A stretch of 64,000 nucleotides of DNA from VRUE01 sp963753245. GTDB lineage: Bacteria > Actinomycetota > Thermoleophilia > Solirubrobacterales > 70-9. The DNA lies in the NCBI GenBank assembly GCA_963753245.1, contig CAVWBK010000001.1:225305-289304 (forward strand). The letters are read 5' to 3'. A model generated the notes under the pieces. The model was not told where the DNA came from. It searched no databases and saw only the letters and a list, made by a program, of their open reading frames with translations. Shown piece after piece: positions 25,829-33,841 of this stretch (its first letter is position 1; each line of letters begins with the position of its first letter). The position numbers were made by a program, and so were the translations under genes.

Positions 25829-25841
25829 GGATTTGGCCGCC

Positions 25842-26768
25842 TCAGACCGCCTTGGCGGCGCGGCGCTCGGGACTGACGCGCACGACATCCCAGACCAGGC
25901 CCAGCTTCTCGAGGCCGTCGATCGTCAGCGCTGAGATATCCACCTGCCAGCGCCCGAGGCCGTGGACGGCCGAGGTCGGGAAGGCGTGGTGGTTGTTGTG
26001 CCAGGCCTCGCCCAGAGTCGGGATCGCGATCAGGGCGAGGTTGCGCGACTCGTCGGTCGTCTCGTAGTCGCGGTTGCCAAAGACGTGGCACAGCGAGTTG
26101 ATGCTGTAGGTGAAGTGATGCAAAACGAAGACCCGGACCAGCCCCCCCCAGAGCAATCCCGTGAGGGCGGCGAAGAGGGTGCCGCCGATCAGCCAGCCGA
26201 GCGCAAAGGGGAGCAGCAGGCCGCCGATCGCCCAGAACAGGAACGTGCGGTCGACCCAGTTGATGATCGGGTCGCGAATCAAATCGGGCGCATAGCGTTC
26301 CTTGTTACCGCGCTGGGTGTGGATGAACAGCCACCCCATGTGGGCGTGAAAGAGGCCGCGCAGGGCCCCGCTCCAACCCTGGCCGTGGTCGACGTGGGGG
26401 CTGTGGGGATCGCCCTGTTCATCAGAGAAGGCGTGGTGCTTGCGATGGTCGGCCACCCAGGAGATCACCGGCCCCTCGATCGCCGCCGAGCCGAGGATCC
26501 CGAACAGCGCGTGCAGCCAGGGCTTGGCTTTGAAGGCGCGGTGGGTGAGGTGGCGATGGAAGCCGACCGTGATTCCCAAGCCGGTGAAGATGTACATCCC
26601 GACGAAGAGGAATACATCGCTCCAGTGCAGGGCCTTCCCCCAAACCTGCCAGGCGGCAAGGGCCAGAGCGAGGAACGGGATCAGCGTCACCAGACCGGTG
26701 ATGATCCGATCGCGGGTCTCGTTGGCGACCGGCTGCACATCGGAGGGCAGGGGTATGGAACCGCTCAT
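25842..26768 (-). CDS. Acyl-CoA/fatty acid desaturase
   Basis: A 308-aa membrane di-iron desaturase of the delta-9 (stearoyl-CoA desaturase-like) family. The three histidine boxes are complete: HRHLTH, HRKHH and HNNHH (in EAWHNNHHAFP). Four membrane helices are visible. It introduces a cis double bond into a fatty acyl chain. It is divergent from a cyclopropane-fatty-acid synthase that would act on that double bond; only 25 bases separate the two start codons. Confidence 0.93.
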   Translation of the reverse strand: MSGSIPLPSDVQPVANETRDRIITGLVTLIPFLALALAAWQVWGKALHWSDVFLFVGMYIFTGLGITVGFHRHLTHRAFKAKPWLHALFGILGSAAIEGPVISWVADHRKHHAFSDEQGDPHSPHVDHGQGWSGALRGLFHAHMGWLFIHTQRGNKERYAPDLIRDPIINWVDRTFLFWAIGGLLLPFALGWLIGGTLFAALTGLLWGGLVRVFVLHHFTYSINSLCHVFGNRDYETTDESRNLALIAIPTLGEAWHNNHHAFPTSAVHGLGRWQVDISALTIDGLEKLGLVWDVVRVSPERRAAKAV

Positions 26769-26777
26769 TGCCCATCG

Positions 26778-26787
26778 ATCTTATGCT
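26778..26787. promoter_or_regulatory. Bidirectional promoter with overlapping -10 boxes
   Basis: ATCTTATGCT contains TATGCT on the plus strand (26782-26787), six bases before the cyclopropane synthase ATG. On the minus strand it contains TAAGAT (26778-26783), nine bases before the desaturase ATG. The two -10 boxes share their TA. Both mRNAs would be leaderless or almost so. Confidence 0.55.
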
Positions 26788-26793
26788 GCACAG

Positions 26794-28005
26794 ATGAGAA
26801 TGGCCACCACGGCGCCTCTGCGGCGCGAGATCGAGGCCCGGATTCCCGAGCGACCCTTCACGGTTGAGTTCTGGGACGGGACCCGTCTGGCGCCCAGCGA
26901 CGGCGAGCGGGGTCCGACCTTCTACGTGCGCTCGCCGCGGGCCGCCGCGCATATCCTGCGCGCCCCGGGCCAGCTCGGCCTCGGCCGCGCCTACGTCAGC
27001 GGCGAGATCGAGGTCGATGACATGGACGCCGTGATCGCCCTGCTCGACAGCTGGCAGCCGCCGCGACTGGAGAGCGGCGACAAGGCGCGCCTGCTGTTGG
27101 GCGCGCTGCGCGCCGCCGGTCTCACCCCTCCCCCACGCCCGCCCGAGTCCGAGCTGCGACCGAGCGGGCGCCGCCACTCCAAGGAGCGCGATGCGCGCGC
27201 CGTTCGCCATCACTACGACGTCTCCAATGAGTTCTTCGCGCTGTTCCTCGATGACTCGATGACCTACAGCTGCGCCGTCTTTCGAAACGGCGAGAACCCG
27301 ACCCTCGAGCAGGCCCAGGAGGAAAAGCTCGACATGGTCGCTCGTAAGCTGGCCCTGCAGGAGGGTGAGCGGGTCCTTGACGTCGGCTGCGGCTGGGGCA
27401 GCTTCCCGCTCTGGGCGGCGACCCGCTATGGCGCCCGGGTTCTCGGGATCACGCTTTCACCCCCCCAGGCCGAGAAAGCCCGCCAGCGCGCCGCGGCGGC
27501 CGGGGTCGCCGAGCGGGTCGAGATCAGGGTGATGGACTACCGCGACCTGGCCGGCGAGAAGTTCGACGCGATCGCCAGCATCGGCATGGTCGAGCACGTC
27601 GGCTCGGTCAATATCGACGCCTACGCGCGCACCCTCGCCGGCCTGCTCGAGCCCGGTGGTCGGCTGCTCAACCACGGCATCGCGCGCCTGCGCCACAGCG
27701 ACGCCGAGGCGGGCGCCTTCTCGGAGCGCTACGTCTTCCCCGACGCCGCTCCGCTGCACCTCTCGCGCGTCCTCCTGGCGCTCGAACGGGCCGGCTTTGT
27801 GACTCGCCATGTCGAGGAGTTCGGCTCCGATTACGCCGAGACCCTGCGCCACTGGGCCAACCGCCTCGACGAGAACCTCGACGAGGCGGTGCGGCTCGCC
27901 GGCGCCGAGCGGGTGCGGGTCTGGCGCCTCTATCTGCGCGCCGCGAGGAACGGCTTCATCAACGGGTTCACCTCGATCTACCAGGCGCGCTGCACGCTCG
28001 GTTAG
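26794..28005 (+). CDS. cfa: Cyclopropane-fatty-acyl-phospholipid synthase
   Basis: A 403-aa SAM-dependent enzyme that adds a methylene group across a cis double bond of membrane phospholipid acyl chains. ATG at 26794 is chosen because it follows the -10 box at leaderless distance and the protein aligns in length with the family; the frame is open far upstream over the antisense of the desaturase. Motifs: VLDVGCGWGSFPLWAA (SAM loop), ITLSPPQAEKA, SIGMVEHVG and RHHYDVSNEFFALFLDDSMTYSCA. Function is tied to the divergent desaturase. Confidence 0.93.
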   Translation: MRMATTAPLRREIEARIPERPFTVEFWDGTRLAPSDGERGPTFYVRSPRAAAHILRAPGQLGLGRAYVSGEIEVDDMDAVIALLDSWQPPRLESGDKARLLLGALRAAGLTPPPRPPESELRPSGRRHSKERDARAVRHHYDVSNEFFALFLDDSMTYSCAVFRNGENPTLEQAQEEKLDMVARKLALQEGERVLDVGCGWGSFPLWAATRYGARVLGITLSPPQAEKARQRAAAAGVAERVEIRVMDYRDLAGEKFDAIASIGMVEHVGSVNIDAYARTLAGLLEPGGRLLNHGIARLRHSDAEAGAFSERYVFPDAAPLHLSRVLLALERAGFVTRHVEEFGSDYAETLRHWANRLDENLDEAVRLAGAERVRVWRLYLRAARNGFINGFTSIYQARCTLG

Positions 28006-28039
28006 GGGAGCGGACCCGCGCCTGGGAGAGCCTCGGCGC

Positions 28040-28711
28040 CTACACGGGGAAGCCGGCCTCGAGGCTCTGCAGGGCCCAGTCGGCCTGCGCCGCGCGCAGT
28101 TGCTCGACCGAGTAGGCGCCGGTGGCGACGCCGAGAACCTTGATCCCGGCGCCGTGACCGGCCTTCACGTCGCGGGGAGTGTCGCCGACCGCGATACAGG
28201 CTCCGTCGCCTAGGGTGCCACCGGAAACCAGCTCGCCGCGGCGCAGCGCCGCCTCGGTCACCTCGGTGCGATCGGCGGAGTCCGAGCCATAGCCGCCGAA
28301 GCTGAAGAAGCGGTTCAGTCGCCCACGGGCGAGCTTGACATGGGCGGCGGGCTCGATATTGCCGGTCACCAGGCCGAGCAAAAAGCCGGCGTCGATCAGC
28401 CGCTCGAGCAGGACCTCGACGCCGGGCATCACCCGGTAGCCGGCCGACTCGGCGACCGCATCGGGGAGATGGCGCAGATAGCCGGCGATCGCCCGCGAGC
28501 GTTCCTGGGGGCTAGCCTCGCGTCCGATCACGGCGCGAAAGACGATTGCCGCGATCTCGGGGTCGGTCATGCCCGCATCGGTGTGCTCGGCGATATCGGC
28601 CTCGACCCCGAAGCACTCCTCAAAGGCGCGCTGCCAGGCGACGCCCCCCGCCCCGCCGGTGATCAGCAGAGTGCCGTCGATGTCAAAGAGAACCGCTCTC
28701 GTGTCGCTCAT
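28040..28711 (-). CDS. HAD-superfamily hydrolase
   Basis: A 223-aa HAD phosphatase of the phosphoglycolate phosphatase-like type: motif I FDIDGTLL, motif II T in LGLVTGNIE, a Lys in HVKLARG, motif IV VGDTPRDVKAG. The ATG overlaps the cydB stop (TGATG), so it is the last gene of the tkt-tal-pgi-cydAB operon. The substrate is unknown; removal of a damaged sugar phosphate would fit the operon (inference). Confidence 0.88.
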   Translation of the reverse strand: MSDTRAVLFDIDGTLLITGGAGGVAWQRAFEECFGVEADIAEHTDAGMTDPEIAAIVFRAVIGREASPQERSRAIAGYLRHLPDAVAESAGYRVMPGVEVLLERLIDAGFLLGLVTGNIEPAAHVKLARGRLNRFFSFGGYGSDSADRTEVTEAALRRGELVSGGTLGDGACIAVGDTPRDVKAGHGAGIKVLGVATGAYSVEQLRAAQADWALQSLEAGFPV

Positions 28712-29709
28712 CACTCGCCGAGAAGTTCGCGCTGGGTGAGCCAGTAGAGCAAACCGAGGGCCGGGAGCACGAGGATCGCTGCGATCACAAAGACGATCAG
28801 CACCGCGTCGAGGGTCGCCCCGGGGGCGGCCGCCTGATCGATCCTCAAGGAGGTGGGTAGGAGGTAGGGAAACTGGGCAACCCCCCAGCCCCAGATCAGC
28901 GCGACCACCGCGCCAACGGCGAGCGGTCGCAGGCCGCGCCGAGCGCCGCGAACCAAGAGCAAGAGGACGCCTGCTCCGCAGAGCGCCGAGACGACGACGA
29001 GCGCCAGCCCCTGGTCGGTTAGCCGGTCATAGATGTAGCGGGCTTCAGAGTGCAGGGCGAAGAGGCCGGCAACGGCAAAGACGCCGGCCACCAGGGCGGC
29101 GAGCAGGGCGCGGCGGGCGAAGTAGTCCTCGAGGTCGGGAGCCTCGGCGTGGCGTGCGTCGGTGACCAAGAAGACGGCGGCGATGTAGGCACCGCTGACC
29201 ACGAAGAGCGCCCCCACCAGGAGCGGCAGCGGTGCGATCCAACTCGAGAATGCGTCGCCGTTGCCCGCCGCGGGCACGTTGCCGGCGGCGATTGCGCCGA
29301 CCACGGTACCCATGAAGAAGGGCGTGAGCACTGAGGAGAGGGCGAAGGCCGCACCCGCCGCGCGGCGCGCCGACAACCTGCGGATCGACTTGCGAAAGGC
29401 GAACCCGGCACCGCGCAGGACGATCCCGAAGGCGGCCAGGGTGAGCGGCACATAGAGGGTCGACATGACGGCCGCGAAGGCCTCCGAGAAGGCGGTCCAA
29501 AGGACGACGAGGATGAAGATCAGCCAGACGTGATTGGCCTCCCAGACCGGGGTCAGCGAGCGCTGGATCAGGGCCCGCGGGCGCTCTCCGTGCTCGGCAT
29601 CGCCGGCGATCAGGTCCCAGAAGCCGCCGCCGAAGTCGGCGCCGCCGAAAACCGCGTAGAGGGTCGCCCCCGTCCAGAGGATCACGGCGGCGACATCGGC
29701 CATCGTCAT
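28711..29709 (-). CDS. cydB: Cytochrome bd quinol oxidase subunit II
   Basis: A 332-aa subunit with about 8-9 membrane helices. Start GADFGGGFWDLIAG and WEANHVWLIFILVVLWTAFSEAF are the conserved CydB segments. With CydA it forms the high-affinity, non-proton-pumping terminal oxidase. The ATG overlaps the cydA stop by four bases (ATGA), indicating translational coupling. Confidence 0.95.
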   Translation of the reverse strand: MTMADVAAVILWTGATLYAVFGGADFGGGFWDLIAGDAEHGERPRALIQRSLTPVWEANHVWLIFILVVLWTAFSEAFAAVMSTLYVPLTLAAFGIVLRGAGFAFRKSIRRLSARRAAGAAFALSSVLTPFFMGTVVGAIAAGNVPAAGNGDAFSSWIAPLPLLVGALFVVSGAYIAAVFLVTDARHAEAPDLEDYFARRALLAALVAGVFAVAGLFALHSEARYIYDRLTDQGLALVVVSALCGAGVLLLLVRGARRGLRPLAVGAVVALIWGWGVAQFPYLLPTSLRIDQAAAPGATLDAVLIVFVIAAILVLPALGLLYWLTQRELLGE

Positions 29710-31106
29710 TTGAGCGCTCCGGGCAGCTCGGCCGGCGGCGCGTAGGGGGTGTCGCCCTCGACCCCGGGCTCGCCCTCCTCACGCCAGCGCCGCGACATCG
29801 TGCGCAAGACCAGGATCGCGATCGTGCCGAGCGCCGCATAGAGCACGAGCACGGCGGCGAAGACGAACCAGATCCCCTTCGCCTCGGTCACCGCTTCTGA
29901 GGTGCGCATGTAGCCCTGCACGATCCAGGGCTGGCGGCCGACCTCGGTGACGATCCAACCGGCCCAGAGCGCGACGATCGCCGCCGCTCCCGAGATCGCG
30001 ACCGCGCGCAAAAACCAGGGCGTCTTCGGCATATCGCGTCGCCGCCACCAGACGAAGGCCAGCCAGGCACCGAGCGCCAGGAGCGCCGTACCGATCCCCA
30101 CCATCGCGTCGAAGGAGAGGTGCAGGAAGGTGTTGTCGGGGGGCCGTTCGTCGGCGGGGATTTCGTTCAGCCCGGTGACCCTGGTGTTCTTGTGAAAGCC
30201 GACCAGGAAGGAGTCGAGGCCGGGGATCCCGATCGCGGCCTTGACACCGCTGGTCGTGCAGATGCCGCCGATGTACTCAGTCTGATCGCCGCCGCCCTTT
30301 TCGATGCACTCCATCGCGGCGAACTTTGCCGGCTGGTGATCGGCGACCGCCCGCGCTGCGGTGTCACCGACAAAGATCTGGACCGGGGTCGCGATCAGCG
30401 CGATTGTGAGCGGGATCAGGACGCCCAGGCGGTGCAGGCGGTCGCGTCGGCCGCGCAGCATGCCGACCGCGTAGATCGATGCGACCAGGAAGCCGGTGAC
30501 CATGTAGGCGGCGAGGATCATGTGCGGAACCTCATAGCTCCAGGCCGGGTTGAAGAGGATCTTGAAGGGCTCGGTTTCGATCACCTTGCCGGCCGCGTTG
30601 AGGGTGAAACCCTGGGGCTGGTTCATCCACGAGTTTGCGGTGACTACCGCGAAGGCGCCGCCGAGGCCGGTGATGATCATCGGTACCCCCGACCAGAAAT
30701 GGGCCCAGCCACTGAGCCGCTTCCAACCGTAGAGGTAGATCGCCAAAAAGATCGCCTCGGTGAAGAAGAAGATCCCCTCGACCGCGAAGGCGACACCGAA
30801 GGCGTCCCCGAAGCGGGCCATGAAGTTCGGCCACAGCAGGCCGAACTCAAAGCTCAGCACGGTGCCGGTCACAGCACCGACGGCAAAGGTCACTGCCATC
30901 GCCTTGGACCAGCGCCGGGCGAGGCGCATCGCATCCTTGTCATCGCGCTTTAGGCCGAGCCAGTTGGCGCTCAGCATGATCGCCGGGAAGGCGACACCGA
31001 TGCAGGAGAGGATGATGTGAAAGGCGAGCGTGAAGGCCATCAGCTCGCGTGCTGCCAGGAGATTCGAAGCCGACGCCGCTAACGGGAGCGGGCCGAGGGA
31101 GAGCAT
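29706..31106 (-). CDS. cydA: Cytochrome bd quinol oxidase subunit I
   Basis: A 466-aa subunit that carries the haems. Visible hallmarks are the haem ligand His in FTLAFHIILSCIG (H30), SYEVPHMILAAYMV (haem b558 His), the quinol-loop QPAKFAAME, and GRQPWIVQGYMRTSEAV. The Q-loop is short, as in non-enterobacterial enzymes. It starts six bases after pgi, so it belongs to the same transcript as the sugar-phosphate genes. No cydCD assembly genes are in the window. Confidence 0.95.
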   Translation of the reverse strand: MLSLGPLPLAASASNLLAARELMAFTLAFHIILSCIGVAFPAIMLSANWLGLKRDDKDAMRLARRWSKAMAVTFAVGAVTGTVLSFEFGLLWPNFMARFGDAFGVAFAVEGIFFFTEAIFLAIYLYGWKRLSGWAHFWSGVPMIITGLGGAFAVVTANSWMNQPQGFTLNAAGKVIETEPFKILFNPAWSYEVPHMILAAYMVTGFLVASIYAVGMLRGRRDRLHRLGVLIPLTIALIATPVQIFVGDTAARAVADHQPAKFAAMECIEKGGGDQTEYIGGICTTSGVKAAIGIPGLDSFLVGFHKNTRVTGLNEIPADERPPDNTFLHLSFDAMVGIGTALLALGAWLAFVWWRRRDMPKTPWFLRAVAISGAAAIVALWAGWIVTEVGRQPWIVQGYMRTSEAVTEAKGIWFVFAAVLVLYAALGTIAILVLRTMSRRWREEGEPGVEGDTPYAPPAELPGALK

Positions 31107-31112
31107 GGGGGC

Positions 31113-32762
31113 CTACTCCCCCCGACGGGCGTTGCGGTAGCGGCGAATCAGCGCGTTGGTGGAGCTGTCATGGCGCAGCTTCGGCTCCTGCTTGGCCTGC
31201 AGCTCGGGAATGATCGCCACCGCCAGCGCCTTGCCGAGCTCGACCCCCCACTGGTCAAAGGAGTCGATCCCCCAAATCGCCCCCTGGGTGAAGACGCTGT
31301 GCTCATAGAGGGCGACCAGCGCCCCGAGCGTCTCCGGGGTGAGGCGCTCGGCGAGGATCGTGTTCGAGGGCCGGTTGCCCTCCATCACCCGGTGCGGAAC
31401 GATCGGCTCCGCCGTCCCCTCCTCGCGCACCTGCTCGGGGGTTTTACCGAAGGCGAGCGCCTCGCTTTGAGCGAAGACATTTGACATCAGCAGGTCATGG
31501 TGCTCGCCGAGCGGGTTGTTGGACTGCATGAAGCCGATGAAGTCGCAGGGAATCAGACGCGTCCCCTGGTGGATCAGCTGGTAGAAGGAGTGCTGGCCGT
31601 TGGTCCCCGGCTCACCCCAGTAGATCGCCCCGGTTTCGTAATCCACGCGGGCACCCTCGAGGGTCACGTGCTTGCCATTTGACTCCATCGTCAGCTGCTG
31701 TAGGTAGGCCGGGAATCGGTGCATGTACTGGTCATAGGGAAAGACTCCGGCGGTCTGGGCGCCAAAGAAATCGGCGTACCAGACGGCCAGCAGGCCGATC
31801 AGCGCCGGCAGGTTCTCGGCCAGCGGCGCCTCGCGGAAGTGCTCGTCCATCGCGTGAAAGCCGGTCAGCATCTCGGCGAAGCGGGCCGGGCCGATCGCCA
31901 GCATCGTCGAGAGCCCGATCGCCGAGTCCATCGAGTAGCGCCCGCCGACCCACTCCCAAAAGCCGAACATGTTGTCGGTGTCGATGCCGAACCTCGAGAC
32001 CTCCTCGGCGTTGGTCGAGACCGCGACGAAGTGCTTGGCTACCGCGGCCTGATCGCCACCCAGTCCCGCCAGCGACCACTCGCGGGCGCTGCGCGCGTTG
32101 GTCATCGTCTCCAGCGTCGTGAAGGTCTTCGAGGAGATCACGAAGAGCGTCTGCTCGGGGTCGAGGTCGCGGGTGCACTCGATGAAATCGGTGCCGTCGA
32201 CATTGGAGATGAAGCGGAAGGTCATCTCGCGGCGCGAGAAATGGCGCAGGGCCTCATAGGCCATCACCGGGCCGAGGTCCGAGCCGCCGATGCCGACGTT
32301 GATCACGTTGCGGATCGGCTTGCCGGTGTGTCCGACCCACTCGCCGGAACGAACCCGCTCGGCGAAGTCCCCCATCCGGTCGAGCGTCTCGTGGACCTCC
32401 TTGACGACGTCGAGGCCATCGACGATCAGCGAGCGGCCGCGGGGCAGGCGCAGCGCGGTGTGCAGGACGGCACGATCCTCAGAGACGTTTATGTGCTCGC
32501 CGGCGAACATCGCTTCGCGACGCTCCTCGACGCCGCGCTCGCGGGCCAGCTCGCCGAGCAGGATCACGGTCTCATCACTGATTCGGTTCTTGGAGAAGTC
32601 GAGGTAGAGACCGGCGGCGCCGGCGACCAGCCGCTCGCCGCGCTCGGGGTCGGTCGCAAAGAGGTCGCGCAGGTGCGCCTCGCCCATCCCCGCGGAGAAG
32701 TGATCCCCCAGCGCCCGCCAGGCCCTGCCTTCGCGCAGGGTAGGCGCCGCGGCGACGCTCAT
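31113..32762 (-). CDS. pgi: Glucose-6-phosphate isomerase
   Basis: A 549-aa enzyme interconverting glucose-6-P and fructose-6-P. Motifs: NVGIGGSDLGPVMAYEAL, the phosphate-binding SSKTFTTLET, EWVGGRYSMDSAIGLS and the C-terminal catalytic Lys region (SSTNALIRRYRN). Length is that of the long (E. coli-like) form. The ATG overlaps the tal stop by four bases. Confidence 0.96.
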   Translation of the reverse strand: MSVAAAPTLREGRAWRALGDHFSAGMGEAHLRDLFATDPERGERLVAGAAGLYLDFSKNRISDETVILLGELARERGVEERREAMFAGEHINVSEDRAVLHTALRLPRGRSLIVDGLDVVKEVHETLDRMGDFAERVRSGEWVGHTGKPIRNVINVGIGGSDLGPVMAYEALRHFSRREMTFRFISNVDGTDFIECTRDLDPEQTLFVISSKTFTTLETMTNARSAREWSLAGLGGDQAAVAKHFVAVSTNAEEVSRFGIDTDNMFGFWEWVGGRYSMDSAIGLSTMLAIGPARFAEMLTGFHAMDEHFREAPLAENLPALIGLLAVWYADFFGAQTAGVFPYDQYMHRFPAYLQQLTMESNGKHVTLEGARVDYETGAIYWGEPGTNGQHSFYQLIHQGTRLIPCDFIGFMQSNNPLGEHHDLLMSNVFAQSEALAFGKTPEQVREEGTAEPIVPHRVMEGNRPSNTILAERLTPETLGALVALYEHSVFTQGAIWGIDSFDQWGVELGKALAVAIIPELQAKQEPKLRHDSSTNALIRRYRNARRGE

Positions 32763-33841
32763 TGCGAGCTCACCTTCTCGCGCTCGCTGTCGATCGAGTC
32801 CAGCAGCTCTTCCCAGGATTTGTTGAAAGCCTCCTTGCCCTCCTGCTGGAGGCGCTCGGCCAGTGCGCTGACGTCGATCCCGGCCTTCTCGAACTCCGCC
32901 AACAGCTGATCGGCATCACCGCCGTCGGCGGGAACCGGCTCCCCGACCGTGCCGTGATCGGCGAAGGCGAGCAGAGTCGGCTCGGGCATCGTGTTGACCG
33001 TAAAGGGCGAGGCGAAGCCCTCGATATAGAGGGTGTCGGAGGCCTCGGGGTCCTTGGTCCCGGTGCTCGCCCAGAGCAAACGCTGGGGCCGAGCACCCTC
33101 GTTCATCAGGCGCTGAGTACGGGGCGAATCGAGCAGCTCGCGATAGGCCCGGTAGGCGCGGAAGCCGACCGCGAGAGCGAGCCGGTTCTGCAGCTCCGCC
33201 GGTACCTTGTCCTTGACTGCCACGTCCCAGCGACTCATGAAGATCGAGGCGACCGAGGTCACGCTGGGGTCAAGGCCGGCCTCGATCCGCCGTTCGATTC
33301 CCTTCATGTAGGCATCGGCGGCGGCCAGATACTGCTCGGCGGAGAAGAGCAGGGTGACGTTGATCGGGATGCCGGCGAAGATCGACTCCTCGATCGCCGT
33401 CAGTCCGGCCTCGGTACCGGGGATCTTGATGAAGAGGTTGTCGCGCTCGGCCTGGGTGTGCAGACCGGCGGCCTGTTTGATCGTCGCCGCAGCGTCGTCT
33501 GCGATCAACGGCGAGACCTCAAGCGAGCAGAAACCGTCGACGCCGGCGCTGCGCTGATGAGTAGCTGCGAAGAGGTCGGTCGCATCGCGCAGGTCGGCGA
33601 TCGCCAACTCGAAGAAGAGCCCTTCATTGGAACCCGCCGAGGGACCGTCGCTGGCGATCTGCTCGTCGTAGGCCTGACCGCCAGAGATCGCCTTGTCGAA
33701 GATCGTCGGATTCGAGGTCAGGCCGGTGACCGAGAGCTCCTCGATGTATCCCTCCAGCGTGCCGTCGCCGAGCATCGTGCGGGTGATGTTGTCGAGCCAG
33801 AGGCTCTGGCCCAGGTCGTGAAGCTGTTGCGTCGGTTTCAT
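32759..33841 (-). CDS. tal: Transaldolase
   Basis: A 360-aa transaldolase (type 2, actinobacterial). The Schiff-base lysine is in RDNLFIKIPGTEAG; other family blocks are GLTSNPTIFDKAI, NVTLLFSAEQY and LWASTGTKDP. The ATG at 33841 overlaps the tkt stop by four bases; the frame is open further upstream but that would overlap tkt. Non-oxidative pentose phosphate pathway. Confidence 0.96.
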   Translation of the reverse strand: MKPTQQLHDLGQSLWLDNITRTMLGDGTLEGYIEELSVTGLTSNPTIFDKAISGGQAYDEQIASDGPSAGSNEGLFFELAIADLRDATDLFAATHQRSAGVDGFCSLEVSPLIADDAAATIKQAAGLHTQAERDNLFIKIPGTEAGLTAIEESIFAGIPINVTLLFSAEQYLAAADAYMKGIERRIEAGLDPSVTSVASIFMSRWDVAVKDKVPAELQNRLALAVGFRAYRAYRELLDSPRTQRLMNEGARPQRLLWASTGTKDPEASDTLYIEGFASPFTVNTMPEPTLLAFADHGTVGEPVPADGGDADQLLAEFEKAGIDVSALAERLQQEGKEAFNKSWEELLDSIDSEREKVSSQ

